64,000 bases of DNA from Limosilactobacillus kribbianus (GCF_026413145.1 NZ_JAOVYZ010000002.1:62001-126000), one strand, 5' to 3'. Positions 47,826 to 57,858 are shown, numbered from the stretch's first letter. The notes: a model not told the origin generated them from the sequence alone. Numbers and translations are program-made.

Positions 47826-48833
47826 TTAGCCTTGTTCACCTAAGGTAGCAACCATCACAGCCTTGATGGTGTGCATCCGGTTTTCAGCTTCACGGAAGAC
47901 AACGGAGTGCTTGCTTTCGAAGACTTCGTCAGTAACTTCCATTTCCTTAAGACCGAACTTCTTGTAGATTTCCTTACCTACTTCAGTGTCCAGGTTGTGG
48001 AATGCTGGCAGACAGTGCTCGAACAGAACGTTAGGGTTTTCAGTAGCCTTCATAACGTCCATCGTTACTTGGTAAGGCTTCAGCAGGTTGATCCGCTTTT
48101 CCCACATGTCGTCGGATTCACCCATTGATACCCAAACATCGGCGTAGATAACGTCCATGCCCTTAACGCCTTCCTTGACGTCGTTGGAAACAACGATCTT
48201 AGCGCCAGTTTCCTTGGCAATTGCGTTAGCCTTGTCCAGAACTTCCTTAGTTGGGTTCAGTTCCTTAGGAGTGACAACGTGGTATTCCATCCCCATAACG
48301 GCAGCACCTAACATCAGAGCGTTAGATACGTTGTCTTGACCGTCACCAACGAAACCGAACTTGATTTGTTCATATGGCTTCTTCAGAACTTCGTGAGCAG
48401 TCAGGAAGTCAGCCAGAACTTGAGTTGGGTGGTCTTCGTCAGTCAGACCGTTCCATACTGGAACACCTGAGTACTTAGCCAGGGTTTCAACGTTCCGCTG
48501 GGAGAATCCACGATATTCGATACCATCGAACATGCCACCAAGAACACGAGCGGTATCCTTAACAGATTCCTTGTGGCCAATGTGTGAGCCTGAAGGACCG
48601 AGGTAGGTTACGTGAGCGCCTTCGTCCTTAGCACCAACTTCGAATGAGCAACGGGTCCGAGTGGAGCTCTTTTCGAAGATCAGGGCAATGTTCTTGCCTT
48701 CAAGGTTCTTAGCTTCAGTACCAGTGTACTTAGCCTTCTTCAGATCTTCAGCCAGGTTAAGCATGTATTCCATTTCACGCTTGTTGAAGTCAGCGAGAGT
48801 TAAGAAACTGCGATTACGTAAATTAAAAGCCAT
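47826..48833 (-). CDS. arcB: Ornithine carbamoyltransferase (catabolic)
   Basis: A 335-residue enzyme that phosphorolyses citrulline to ornithine and carbamoyl phosphate. The carbamoyl-phosphate site [10 protein letters not shown] and the ornithine motif HCLPAFHN are present. Linkage to arcC marks it as the catabolic enzyme. AGGAGG lies about 8 bases before the ATG. Its promoter region faces the response regulator gene and carries tandem CTTC repeats. Confidence 0.96.
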   Translation of the reverse strand: MAFNLRNRSFLTLADFNKREMEYMLNLAEDLKKAKYTGTEAKNLEGKNIALIFEKSSTRTRCSFEVGAKDEGAHVTYLGPSGSHIGHKESVKDTARVLGGMFDGIEYRGFSQRNVETLAKYSGVPVWNGLTDEDHPTQVLADFLTAHEVLKKPYEQIKFGFVGDGQDNVSNALMLGAAVMGMEYHVVTPKELNPTKEVLDKANAIAKETGAKIVVSNDVKEGVKGMDVIYADVWVSMGESDDMWEKRINLLKPYQVTMDVMKATENPNVLFEHCLPAFHNLDTEVGKEIYKKFGLKEMEVTDEVFESKHSVVFREAENRMHTIKAVMVATLGEQG

Positions 48834-48879
48834 AATTAAATTCCTCCTTGGTTATTACAGTTACTATCATACCGGTATA

Positions 48880-48919
48880 CTTCAAGAAGCTTCGCATAAC
48901 TTCGCAAAATTCTACGAAA
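48880..48919. repeat. Tandem 10-bp-period CTTC repeats near arcB
   Basis: Four consecutive decamers: CTTCAAGAAG, CTTCGCATAA, CTTCGCAAAA and a weaker TTCTACGAAA. They lie in the arcB leader, on the same strand as the matching cluster at 49076-49105. Ten-base spacing suits a protein binding one DNA face. Confidence 0.55.
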
Positions 48920-48949
48920 AAATTTTGCTTTATTTGCTCCTCAAGGCCT

Positions 48950-48977
48950 ATTATAACATCAATGAAAGCGGACCCAA
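48950..48977 (-). promoter_or_regulatory. Promoter of arcB-arcC
   Basis: TTGGGT (48972-48977), 16-base spacer, TATAAT (48950-48955), giving a leader of about 110 bases that includes the CTTC repeats. Confidence 0.5.
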
Positions 48978-49038
48978 GTTTTTTGATGGAATAAATGCCC
49001 ACTTCTTAGGAATCAGCCATCATTTTCAAATAATCTTA

Positions 49039-49067
49039 TTGTGCGATATTACACGAAGAGGTAAAAT
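49039..49067 (+). promoter_or_regulatory. Promoter of the YcbB-type response regulator
   Basis: TTGTGC (49039-49044), 17-base spacer, TAAAAT (49062-49067). Confidence 0.5.
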
Positions 49068-49075
49068 AAGTTTGA

Positions 49076-49105
49076 GCTTCATAAAGCTTCATAATCCTTC
49101 GAGAA
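49076..49105. repeat. Tandem 10-bp-period CTTC repeats before the response regulator
   Basis: Three decamers GCTTCATAAA, GCTTCATAAT and CCTTCGAGAA start just after the predicted transcription start. They share the CTTC core and period with the cluster near arcB. Confidence 0.55.
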
Positions 49106-49121
49106 ATTAAGGAGAACCAAG

Positions 49122-49970
49122 ATGAATTTCTACATTGTTAACAATAACGGCGATGATAACGCGACCGAACTTTTGCGCAACATCATCGAAAATGACTTCA
49201 ATAATTCAATTGTCGGGACAACCACCGATCCTCAGCAGGCTTTCGACGATGCCATGCGGCTCAGCATCGATATCATGTTCGTCGACTACGCCATGCCAAA
49301 GATGAACGGCATCGACCTGGTCCGCCGAATCCAGGATAGCCGGCACTATCCCCACTTCATCATGATGGCGACGGCAATCGATCCTGAGACCCGCACTAAG
49401 GCTTATAAAAACGGGATTGATTTTTTCCTGGAAAAACCACTCAACATCGCTGAGGTAAAAACAGTCATTAAATTGTCTGGACAAAACATCGACATGTCAA
49501 AACGCCTCCTCCAGATTCTCGATCTGGTCAGCGGGGCAGCCACCAACAGCAATACCGTCGCCATCAGTTATAAGGAAAAGAAAAAGGAGAATGCTCGCTC
49601 AATCTTGCGTTTCCTCGGCATTACCTCTGGCAACGGCGGCCAGGAAATCAACAGCATCATCAGCATGATGATCGAACGGGAACTGGACTTTGAGGAGATC
49701 AACTTTGCGGAGGCCTTTGGCTGCGATGCCCATGGCAAGAAGATCATCTTTCAGCGTGTGCGGCGTGACATCCGGTCCGGGCTCAGCAACCTTGCCCACA
49801 TGTGCATCGATTACCCGGAAAATGACATCATCCTGGAGTATGCTAACAACCTCTACGAATACAAGAACGTTCATAACGAAATTGCCTACCTCCAGGGTCA
49901 ACGGACCAGCGGCGGACAAGTCTCGATCAAGCACTTCTTCAATGGCCTGGTGCAGGAAAGTAGTAAATAG
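49122..49970 (+). CDS. Orphan response regulator with YcbB (GlnL-type) DNA-binding domain
   Basis: A 282-residue protein. The receiver domain (1-120) keeps the phosphorylatable Asp55 (FVDYAMPKMNG) and Lys105 (FLEKPLN). The acidic pair after the first strand is replaced by Asn (FYIVNNNG), so normal Mg2+ binding is doubtful. The C-terminal domain (about 160-280, RERVRRDIRSGLSNL-like VRRDIRSGLSNLAHM) matches the YcbB family of B. subtilis GlnL, a glutamine-response regulator. No histidine kinase is adjacent. GGAGAACC precedes the ATG. It is divergent from arcB and may control it. Confidence 0.8.
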   Translation: MNFYIVNNNGDDNATELLRNIIENDFNNSIVGTTTDPQQAFDDAMRLSIDIMFVDYAMPKMNGIDLVRRIQDSRHYPHFIMMATAIDPETRTKAYKNGIDFFLEKPLNIAEVKTVIKLSGQNIDMSKRLLQILDLVSGAATNSNTVAISYKEKKKENARSILRFLGITSGNGGQEINSIISMMIERELDFEEINFAEAFGCDAHGKKIIFQRVRRDIRSGLSNLAHMCIDYPENDIILEYANNLYEYKNVHNEIAYLQGQRTSGGQVSIKHFFNGLVQESSK

Positions 49971-50014
49971 AAAAAGGAAGATTCCCGCAATCAAACGGTA
50001 ATCTTCCTTTTGTT
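49971..50014. terminator. Bidirectional terminator between the response regulator and xylB
   Basis: AAAAGGAAGATT and AATCTTCCTTTT pair around a 15-base loop, with A and T runs on the two sides. Confidence 0.75.
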
Positions 50015-50046
50015 ATAGAATCTTCGAATTGATTTGGCCGCTCAGA

Positions 50047-51555
50047 TTAGTCCCATTCGTTCCGCAGCTTCATCAGTTGGTGACTAATGCCCTTGGTTTG
50101 GTCGTAAACCTGATGGTAAATCTTGTAGAGGTCATTGTACTTAGCCACAGCAGCCGGCTCTGGTTCGTAGGTCTTACCGAAGTGAACGAACTTCTTGGCA
50201 CAGTCCTCCAGGGAGTCGTACCAGCCTAGTCCAACAGCTGCCAGCATTGATGCCCCGAGGCCTGGTCCCTGTTCGTTGGTCAGGGAAACGACCTTGGTGT
50301 TAAAGATATTAGCTTGAAGCTGGAGCCAGAAGTCACTCTTGGCACCCCCACCGATCGCCACGACCGTATCGAAGTCCTGGCCATGTTGGTCATAAATGTT
50401 GAGGATGTCCCGGAAGCTGAAGGTGATCCCTTCAATCACGGCCCGGACAAAGTCATACTTGTTTTGCATGCTGTCGACGCCGAGGAAACTCCCCCGAATA
50501 TCAGCATCAGCATACGGTGTCCGTTCGCCGACCACGTAAGGCGTAAAGAGCAAGCCGTTAGCGCCAATCGGTCGTTGACCAGCCTTGGTAACCATCTCGG
50601 TGAAGTCCTCATCGGGAGCAAAAGTGTGCTTGAACCAGTTCAGCGAGTGACCGGCCGCCAGGGTAACCCCCATTGAATAGTAGGAATCCGGAATGGCGTG
50701 GCATTCGTACTGGAGAGCACCGTGGTAATTGACGTTGGCATCCGGTTCATACTTCAGCACCACGCCGGAAGTCCCAATGCTGGACATCACCATGTTAGGC
50801 TTGATGATCCCGGCACCAACGGCACCACAGGCATTGTCACCGCCCCCGCCAAAGACTTTCGTGCTGGTCTTCAGTCCAGAGAACATTGAGTAGTAGTCCG
50901 TAACCGTTCCGGCGAGATCGATTGAGCGGATCAGTGGTGGGCACATTGACATTGGGATATCAAAGGCGTCACAGATTTCCTTGCTCCACTCCCCCTTCTT
51001 AATGTCAAAGAGGACCGTCCCGGTAGCATCGGAGTAATCCAGGGCCTGCTTACCAGTCATTACGAAACGCACATAGTCCTTTGGCAGCAGGAAACTCTTG
51101 GCCTTAGCCCAGATCTCTGGTTCATTTTCCTTGACCCACAATAATTTTGGCAGGGTGAAACCTTCCAATGCCCGGTTGCCGGTAATATCAATGAACTTGT
51201 CGCCGAGCTTGTCCATGATTTCCTCGCACTGCTTAGTGGTCCGGGTATCATTCCACAGCATTGCCGGCCGGAGAACCTGGCCCTTTTCATCCAGCAAAAC
51301 CAGGCCGTGCATTTGCCCGGAGAAGGAGATTCCCTTGATCTCGTCAGCGTCAATTCCGTCCCGCAGAATCAGCCGGTCAATGGCGATGGTGGTTCCATAC
51401 AGCCAGTCCTTTGGATCCTGTTCGCTATAACCCGGATGTGGTTGGTGCAGCGGGTAGCCATAGCTTTCTTGGGCGGCAATCTGGCCATCACGGTCCATCG
51501 CTGAAACCTTCACCGCACTCGTTCCCAGGTCGACCCCAATTACGTATTCTGCCAT
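50047..51555 (-). CDS. xylB: Xylulokinase
   Basis: A 502-residue FGGY-family sugar kinase that phosphorylates D-xylulose to xylulose-5-phosphate. The N-terminal phosphate loop is [16 protein letters not shown], the substrate region is [12 protein letters not shown], and the C-terminal motif is [14 protein letters not shown]. The start is the ATG at 51555, after GAAGGGA. It lies downstream of xylA, from which a hairpin terminator in the gap separates it, so it may be transcribed at a lower level. Confidence 0.95.
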   Translation of the reverse strand: MAEYVIGVDLGTSAVKVSAMDRDGQIAAQESYGYPLHQPHPGYSEQDPKDWLYGTTIAIDRLILRDGIDADEIKGISFSGQMHGLVLLDEKGQVLRPAMLWNDTRTTKQCEEIMDKLGDKFIDITGNRALEGFTLPKLLWVKENEPEIWAKAKSFLLPKDYVRFVMTGKQALDYSDATGTVLFDIKKGEWSKEICDAFDIPMSMCPPLIRSIDLAGTVTDYYSMFSGLKTSTKVFGGGGDNACGAVGAGIIKPNMVMSSIGTSGVVLKYEPDANVNYHGALQYECHAIPDSYYSMGVTLAAGHSLNWFKHTFAPDEDFTEMVTKAGQRPIGANGLLFTPYVVGERTPYADADIRGSFLGVDSMQNKYDFVRAVIEGITFSFRDILNIYDQHGQDFDTVVAIGGGAKSDFWLQLQANIFNTKVVSLTNEQGPGLGASMLAAVGLGWYDSLEDCAKKFVHFGKTYEPEPAAVAKYNDLYKIYHQVYDQTKGISHQLMKLRNEWD

Positions 51556-51582
51556 AATTTTCATTCCCTTCTTATATTGACA

Positions 51583-51621
51583 AAAAGGCTGGGGCAAAGT
51601 TGATTGCCTCAGCCCTTTTGC
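51583..51621 (-). terminator. Hairpin between xylA and xylB
   Basis: On the minus strand AAAAGGGCTGAGGCAA pairs imperfectly with TTTGCCCCAGCC and is followed by TTTTTG. It could set the xylA to xylB ratio by partial termination. Confidence 0.65.
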
Positions 51622-51723
51622 TGATTAAACGCTCGATACCATCACTGTTTTATTGGATTGATAGGTTAATCGTATTAGTTAGAGTTGTCGTAGTCGAATT
51701 GTCAGAAAGTGATGTTTTTAGCC

Positions 51724-53073
51724 TTACTTAGCCAGCGTTTCAATCATGTAGTGGTTAATGGTGTCCTTGATTTCTTCAAGGTGGTCAGATTGAGTAGATG
51801 CACGGAGTTCTTCTTCAGTAGCGTCCAGAACAGTTGGTTCAATGCTCTTGAAGTCTTCCTTGCCTTCTTCAATCCGCTTGCCAAGGCCTTCGTCCCAGCT
51901 AGCGTAACGCTTCTTCAGGATGTCGTCTAAGAAGCCGTCTTCCTTCATTGCGGCAGCAACCCGCAGACCTGCGGCAAAGCTGTCCATACCAACAATGTGG
52001 CTGTAGAAGAGGTCTTCTGGCTTGAAGGAAGTCCGACGTGGCTTAGCATCAAAGTTCAGACCACCACGAGGACCGATGCTGCCGTTCTCAACAACTTCCC
52101 ACATAGCAGCAGTAGTTTCGTACAGGTTGGATGGGAATTCATCAATATCCCAACCGATCAGCTTGTCACCCTGGTTGGCATCCAGAGAACCAAGCAGGCC
52201 AGCTTCACGGGCAACCCGAATTTCGTGCTGGTAAGTGTGACCAGCCAGGTTAGCGTGGTTACCTTCAAGGTTCAGCTTGAAGTCCTTGTCCAGACCGTAT
52301 TCACGCATGAAGTTGATCGTCGTTGCGGCGTCAAAGTCGTATTGGTGAGTAGTTGGTTCCTTCGGCTTTGGTTCGAGCAGCATCTGTGCATCGAAGCCAA
52401 TCTCGTTAGCGTAGTCCTTAGCCATGTGGAAGAACTTAGCGATGTGTGATTGTTCACGCTTCATTTCGGTGTTCCAAAGTGATTCGTAACCTTCACGACC
52501 ACCCCAGAAGACATAGTTCTCAGAGCCAACCCGCTTACCAATTTCCAGGCTGTGCTTTAATTGAGCACATGCGTAAGCGTAAATCTTAGCAGAAGGAGCC
52601 GTGCCCGCACCTTCAAGGAACCGTGGGTCAGTGAAGAGGTTTGAAGTGTTCCAAAGAACCTTCATGCCGCTGTCCTTTTGATATTCAACAATCTTGTCAA
52701 CAACCTTGTCCAGGTTCTTGTTGGTTTCACGAAGCGTGTCGCCTTGTGGAGCCAGGTCACGATCGTGGAAGCACAGGAAGTTAACGCCTAACTTCTTGTA
52801 GAATTCAAATGCGTAGTCAACCTTGGCCAAAGCTTGGTCCATTGGATCAGTGTACTTGTCGTATGGACGCATTGCAGTTCCGTCACCGAATGGGTCAACC
52901 AGCCGTTGATCAAATGTGTGCCAGTAAGCAACGGCGAACCGTAGCCAATCCTTCATCTTCTTGCCCAAGATTACTTCATCCGGGTTGTAGTATTGATAGA
53001 ACAAGCCCGACTTGAGACCCTTGTGAGGTCCTTCGTACTTAATGTCATTAATGCCTTGCCATAAATCAGCCAT
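51724..53073 (-). CDS. xylA: Xylose isomerase
   Basis: A 449-residue class II xylose isomerase that converts D-xylose to D-xylulose. [10 protein letters not shown] and [17 protein letters not shown] hold metal ligands, and [10 protein letters not shown]-like [10 protein letters not shown] has the catalytic His. Its length and first residues ([13 protein letters not shown]) fit the class II enzymes of Firmicutes. AGGAGG precedes the ATG. The upstream region has a XylR-type operator and promoter. Confidence 0.97.
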   Translation of the reverse strand: MADLWQGINDIKYEGPHKGLKSGLFYQYYNPDEVILGKKMKDWLRFAVAYWHTFDQRLVDPFGDGTAMRPYDKYTDPMDQALAKVDYAFEFYKKLGVNFLCFHDRDLAPQGDTLRETNKNLDKVVDKIVEYQKDSGMKVLWNTSNLFTDPRFLEGAGTAPSAKIYAYACAQLKHSLEIGKRVGSENYVFWGGREGYESLWNTEMKREQSHIAKFFHMAKDYANEIGFDAQMLLEPKPKEPTTHQYDFDAATTINFMREYGLDKDFKLNLEGNHANLAGHTYQHEIRVAREAGLLGSLDANQGDKLIGWDIDEFPSNLYETTAAMWEVVENGSIGPRGGLNFDAKPRRTSFKPEDLFYSHIVGMDSFAAGLRVAAAMKEDGFLDDILKKRYASWDEGLGKRIEEGKEDFKSIEPTVLDATEEELRASTQSDHLEEIKDTINHYMIETLAK

Positions 53074-53096
53074 AGTTAGTAGCCTCCTGAAAAGAT

Positions 53097-53118
53097 TTAG
53101 TTTGTATAAACAACTAAC
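53097..53118. promoter_or_regulatory. XylR operator (xylO-like) at xylA
   Basis: TTAGTTTGT and ACAACTAA flank ATAA. On the minus strand the site reads AAGTTAGTTGTTT, identical over 13 bases to the site at 56793-56805. It lies just after the xylA -10. Confidence 0.65.
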
Positions 53119-53129
53119 TTACGATTCTT

Positions 53130-53157
53130 AATATACACCATTTTTCTGATTTGTAAA
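53130..53157 (-). promoter_or_regulatory. Promoter of xylA
   Basis: TTTACA (53152-53157), 16-base spacer, TATATT (53130-53135). Confidence 0.6.
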
Positions 53158-53230
53158 CCCTTTCTCGGGAATTTGTGCAGAAAAAAACAAATTTTTATTT
53201 TGTGCGACGCGGTGGATAGCCAGTCCCGCC

Positions 53231-55270
53231 TTAGAAAAGCTTGTCTGTCAGCTCAGCAGAATTAGCGAATGGTCCGGCTGTCACCTTGACGCCGGCACGG
53301 TGGTTGCCAAAGAAGTCCGTGTTAAAGATAATCGGCGTTCCATCCGGGTTCTCATACTTTTCTTCCGGTTCAAAGGCCATCGCGATGGTCTGCGTTGAAA
53401 TCACACCATCAGTCTTTTGCGGCAAAACAGCCGCCAAATTGGTCTTTAAGTAAAGGCCGTCCGGGCGCTTTTCCAGTTTCAGCTCAACTTGCTGATCAGA
53501 AACAACGGCGTCTTTTTCCGTGTCACACGGTTGGGCCCCGTTGAAGTAATAGTTCCCTTGAGTCCAGATTGGCAGATGGTTGTAGTAGTGATCGCTGTTT
53601 GGCGCGTAAATCCCGCAGTAGCCGTCAAACTACTTCTTCCATTCTGCAAAGGTTGGGTAGCCATCAAAAGGCTTGGTCCCCACTATAAAGTTGTAGTCGT
53701 CCCAGTCATCGGGTTCGTCCTTCTTCATGTCAGCCAATTTTTGCATTGCTGGCCGCAGTTTTTGTTGAACAAAAACGTTATTGTAGAACTTGTTGTCACC
53801 GTGTTGAATCGTCATGAAGCCCATCACCTTGGTGCCATGGATTTCATGATATGGCGTAAACCGATTCGACGGCAAATTGACGGAGTTGTTGTCGGTCCCA
53901 CGCCCGGTGGCGGTGAAACTACCGGCAATCACATTATGAACAAAGGCAATTTCCTGGGCAGCAAAGCGAACTGACCGCGCGGAAAGCAGGAGGTTGTTGT
54001 CAATCAGCGTCGGGCCGTGGGAAACTTCAATCCACAGATCCTCCCCAAGTCCGGAAAGAACGTCATCGAGGTTGTCAGTATCAACCTGGAAGTCGTTTGG
54101 CAGGCTGTTGTGGTCAAACACGTTTTGGGTGACCCGGGTTCCCTGGGCCTGCCAGTCCAGCCACAGTCCCCGTGTACAGTGGTGAATGTGATTGTGACGA
54201 TAGATCACGTCAATCGCCGCGTGCATCTTGATTCCACCAATTTCGGCCCCGGCTAAATTCTGCCGAACATTGATGTCGTGAATATCGTTGTCTTCAATTA
54301 GCGAGAAGACGCCCCCGAGGTGGCCAACAATCCCGGTTTGTCCGCAATCGTGAATGTGATTGTGGCGAATAATGTGGGAACCGACGTGCTCTTTGTCCCA
54401 GCCTTCATACGAGGCTTGGCAAATCGTATCCCGTTCCGTTTGGGTTCCGTCCTTATATTTCCACTTTGACCATTTATTGTCGTTATTCGGCTGGAAGTAT
54501 TTACCAAGCGAAATCCCAGAACATTTTGAATGCGAAACGTCACAGTGCTCAATGATCCACCCCTTGGACCAGTGAGGACCAATCATCCCTTCCTGGTAAG
54601 CGGTCGGCGGGGCCCACTGGGTGGCGGCCTTGGTTACGCCAAAGCCAGTCAGAGTAATGTAGCCAATCCCCTCTTTTTGCGGATAGAAGCAATTTTCACG
54701 GACGTTAATCTCAACATTTTCCTGATTAGGGTCTTTTCCTTGGAAATTAGCATAGATGATCGTCGCATCTGCTTGCTCATCCTGCTCGGCAAACCAGGTA
54801 TAGAGTGTTCTCTCCGGGTACCAAGACTTCATGTTCTTGACTGGGTGTTCAACCTCTTTTAAGGTCGTAACCTCGTACAAGGCAACATCATTTAAATAAA
54901 CTTCACCGGTATGGGCAACAATTCGGGCATCAAACCAGTCCCCGAATACCCGGGTCGTATATGGATTGTAGTCGCCAAAGATGGAATTCGGGACGACCGC
55001 TTTCCAAACGTTTCCTTCAACTGGCCGCCATGTTTTAAGCCGCTCGGCCCCAGTGATTACGGCGCCCAGTGGTTGGACTGATTTGTAAGTAATTCGGGCC
55101 TCAGCCGTCCCGGGATGCTTGGGATTGACATTTTCGCGATAAATCCCTGGTGCAACCTGAACCGTGTCACCCGGCAGCGCAATATTGGCAGCAGCTTGGA
55201 TCGTCTTAAATGGATACTCTTTGGTTCCATCCCCATCGACGGCAGCATTCAGATCAACATAAATTTGCAT
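53231..55270 (-). pseudogene. GH120-type beta-xylosidase gene interrupted by an in-frame TAG
   Basis: From the ATG at 55270 the frame encodes a right-handed beta-helix glycoside hydrolase resembling GH120 beta-xylosidases. The N-terminus IYVDLNAAVDGDGTKEYPFKTIQ and a region RGLWLDWQAQGTRV (candidate nucleophile Asp372) are seen. Codon 547 (53630-53632) is TAG after FAEWKK. The same frame then continues for 132 codons (FDGYCGIYAPNSDHYYNH to LTDKLF) to a TAA at 53231. The total of about 679 residues fits the family, so one base change explains it. A 546-residue truncated product may be made and could be inactive. The gene starts 19 bases after the symporter stop in the same operon. Confidence 0.85.
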
Positions 55271-55289
55271 TTAAAAAACCTCTTTCTAA

Positions 55290-56756
55290 TTACTTAGTGG
55301 TGGCCTTGTTCCGCTTTGCTTCAATTTCATGGTTAATCTTGTCAACCTCTGAATCACTTAACGGGTACTTGCTCATGATCCACATTGCAACCAACGCTAA
55401 GACGATCGGTACCCAAATCATGGAGATGGAAATCCCAGTCAGAGCTGAAGCTGGTTGGGTGGCCTTCGTCCCATCAAAATGGCAAAAGGCGTTAATGTAA
55501 CCAGGAATAATCCCACCGAGGGCCAAACCAATCTTGAAAAACAGCCCCATGATCGAATTAATAATTCCGGCAACCCGTTTCTTTGAATGCCATTCTCCAT
55601 AGGAAATGACTTCAGGAACCAGCGACCACATGTAACCGGTCGCAGCGGTGATCCCCCACTGCATAATGAAACGGCCGATGTAGCCCAACGCAATGTTATT
55701 CTTAAAGGCTGGGAATGACCAAATCCAGAGAATGAGCTGGCCAATGATGAACAGCGTTAAGAAAAGGTAGAAAAAGCCCTTTTTACCAATCTTTTTGCGC
55801 ACAATCGGCCACAGAAAGACCAGGAAGATGCCTGGAATTGAACCAACTAAGTTAATTGAGGCGACCCACTCGGAGTGCCCGATGTTGTACTGAACAAAGA
55901 ATGGCCAAACCGTGTTGCCAAAGAACATAAAGGTAAAACCAATTAGGAAGAACCAGCCCAAAATTTGTAACGGCTTATTATCAATCAATTCATTCCACAA
56001 ATCGGAGAACTTAACCGAGGCCGTTTCTTCTTCGGTCGGTAAAACGCGCTCCTTAATCCCAAAGTAAGTGCACAGCAGCATAATGAAACCAATAATCATA
56101 TAGATGATCATTACCCGGAAGTATGCACCGGCCGCGTGGGGTGAAGCATAGTTACCAAGGTTCAGCTTGATTCCAAAAAGGCCAATGTTTTTTAAGTGCT
56201 TGTCCGGGGAAGCTAGTTGAACAAATAATGGCAGAAAAGTGTAGACTAACAAGTTCCCAATGTTGGCTTCCGTCATCCGAACCGTCGTTAAGGTCGAAAC
56301 TTCTTCATTGTCCCGCGTTAAGGAAGCATTTAGCGAACCATATGGAATATTAACAAAGGAGTAAATTAAGGCCGTTGCTAGATAGGCAACGAATGCGTAA
56401 ACGACATTGCCCCTTACTGCCGGAATTGGCAAGAAAAGGAGTGCACAGCAGATCGTGAGTGGAATCCCAAAGTAGATCAAAAACGGCCGGTATTTACCAC
56501 CATGCTTAAAGTGGCTCTTATCAACAACCGTTCCCACCCAGGGGTCCCAAAAGACATTTACCCAACGCACAATTAGAAAGATCGTGGCTCCGGCAGCTGC
56601 TGAAATTCCAAAAACTGTTGTTAAATAGAAGAGCAGCATCGAACCAATTGTTCCAAAAATCAAGTTTTGCGCTAAATCTCCGGCACCATAGCAGATCCGT
56701 TCACGCCATGATAATTTAGCAAATTCATCGACTTGCTGATTAGCAGGTGTCTCCAT
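55290..56756 (-). CDS. GPH-family xyloside/oligosaccharide:cation symporter (XynP-like)
   Basis: A 488-residue MFS-type symporter of the glycoside-pentoside-hexuronide family with 12 segments. WRERICYGAGDLAQNLIFGTIG and DPWVGTVVDKSHFKHGGKYRPFL are typical. Linkage to the GH120 gene points to xylosides or short xylo-oligosaccharides. The start is the ATG at 56756, nine bases after AAAGG. Upstream lie a xylO-like site and a cre-like site. Confidence 0.9.
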   Translation of the reverse strand: METPANQQVDEFAKLSWRERICYGAGDLAQNLIFGTIGSMLLFYLTTVFGISAAAGATIFLIVRWVNVFWDPWVGTVVDKSHFKHGGKYRPFLIYFGIPLTICCALLFLPIPAVRGNVVYAFVAYLATALIYSFVNIPYGSLNASLTRDNEEVSTLTTVRMTEANIGNLLVYTFLPLFVQLASPDKHLKNIGLFGIKLNLGNYASPHAAGAYFRVMIIYMIIGFIMLLCTYFGIKERVLPTEEETASVKFSDLWNELIDNKPLQILGWFFLIGFTFMFFGNTVWPFFVQYNIGHSEWVASINLVGSIPGIFLVFLWPIVRKKIGKKGFFYLFLTLFIIGQLILWIWSFPAFKNNIALGYIGRFIMQWGITAATGYMWSLVPEVISYGEWHSKKRVAGIINSIMGLFFKIGLALGGIIPGYINAFCHFDGTKATQPASALTGISISMIWVPIVLALVAMWIMSKYPLSDSEVDKINHEIEAKRNKATTK

Positions 56757-56793
56757 CCTTATCATCCTTTCGGTATCAGTTATCTTTGAATAA

Positions 56794-56812
56794 GTTAGTT
56801 GTTTGAACTGAC
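56794..56812. promoter_or_regulatory. XylR operator-like site at the symporter gene
   Basis: GTTAGTT (56794-56800) and AACTGAC (56806-56812) form an inverted repeat with one mismatch. The left part AAGTTAGTTGTTT equals the xylA site. Confidence 0.55.
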
Positions 56813-56833
56813 AATCATCAGCACGATTCATAT

Positions 56834-56847
56834 TGTATGCGCTTTCT
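56834..56847. promoter_or_regulatory. Candidate cre (CcpA) site at the symporter gene
   Basis: TGTATGCGCTTTCT fits the cre consensus at 13 of 14 positions, in the promoter region of the GPH symporter. Confidence 0.55.
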
Positions 56848-56924
56848 GGAACAAAAATGAGATCAGAAACTGACAGTTATTTATCAATTCCTGATCTCTT
56901 CTGAAAGCGCTTTTCGAATTAAAG

Positions 56925-57836
56925 TTATTCAAAGTAGCCGGTCCGATTTTTCGAATAGACTCGCCGCTCGTGTTTCGCCTGTTTTTGGTATTCGCTCGGC
57001 GAAACACCTGACCATTTCTTAAATTGCTTGCTGAAGATTGAAATATTGGCCGCACCAACCATGTAGGCAACCTCTTCAATCGAATTGCCAGAATACTCTA
57101 AGAGCCGTTGCGCCTTTTTGTATTTTTCCCGGTCAATAAAATGCAGTGGGGTGACCCCATAAACTTTCTTAAAAACACGGTGACCATAGCCACTGGAGAT
57201 ATGTAACGCATCGCAGATTGCACCGAATGTAAATGACGGATCTTCATCATCATTGTTGACTCGATCCTCAATCGCGAGCGAAATGTCGCGCGCTACTTTC
57301 GCCTCCTTATCGGTAAATGGCAGCTTATGCTTATCAACCGTTGTCAGCGTTAATTGATCAAGTGCTTTTAGGTACTTTAATAACAGAATCTCGATCTCGA
57401 CGTGGGTGCTAAAGTCGTTGCGGTGAGCGCGATCACGACTCTGCTCCACAATTCCATCAAGCATTTTCTGCGAAAGGTCGGCAAGCTGCGAGCCGGCCGG
57501 AATCAAGTGATTAGTCATCGTACCGATCACCCGCGATCGCAACTGTGCATCTTCAAAATCAAAATGCAGACACATATAAGTCATCGACTGATGCTTACTG
57601 GCATTGCGGTTAGTGTGCAGCGTTCCCGGGGCAATAATAATTGCATCCCCGGGCCCTAAATCAATGGAACTTTGCTCACGGATTTCAGTCAGCTGATGTC
57701 CAGCCATTACCACCATCAGTTCTAACACTTGGTGGCTCTGTTCAAAAAAGGACCAACCACCATTGACCGTATGCCGATGTCCCCCAAACATATATAAACC
57801 CGATTCAATCGTTGGAAAAGAAATAAACTCCTGCAT
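56925..57836 (-). CDS. AraC family transcriptional regulator
   Basis: A 303-residue regulator. The N-terminal cupin-like domain (about 10-110, with GPGDAIIIAPGTLHTN) likely binds a sugar. The C-terminal AraC double helix-turn-helix (about 190-290) includes SIEEVAYMVGAANISIFSKQFKKWSG split over HTH2. The start is the ATG at 57836, after GGAGGAGTGATC. It precedes the symporter-GH120 genes on the same strand and probably activates them in response to xylo-oligosaccharides. Confidence 0.9.
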   Translation of the reverse strand: MQEFISFPTIESGLYMFGGHRHTVNGGWSFFEQSHQVLELMVVMAGHQLTEIREQSSIDLGPGDAIIIAPGTLHTNRNASKHQSMTYMCLHFDFEDAQLRSRVIGTMTNHLIPAGSQLADLSQKMLDGIVEQSRDRAHRNDFSTHVEIEILLLKYLKALDQLTLTTVDKHKLPFTDKEAKVARDISLAIEDRVNNDDEDPSFTFGAICDALHISSGYGHRVFKKVYGVTPLHFIDREKYKKAQRLLEYSGNSIEEVAYMVGAANISIFSKQFKKWSGVSPSEYQKQAKHERRVYSKNRTGYFE

Positions 57837-57858
57837 GATCACTCCTCCTTTCACGTTC

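Noticed and set aside
53231-53667. Separate small genes after the GH120 stop
   Set aside because: The pieces at 53231-53437 and 53479-53667 are not independent. The first is the in-frame tail of the GH120 gene and the second lies in another frame within it.
56834-56920. Large inverted repeat GCGCTTTC ... GAAAGCGC before the symporter
   Set aside because: The arms are about 60 bases apart with no T run. They are better read as two cre-like sequences than as a terminator.
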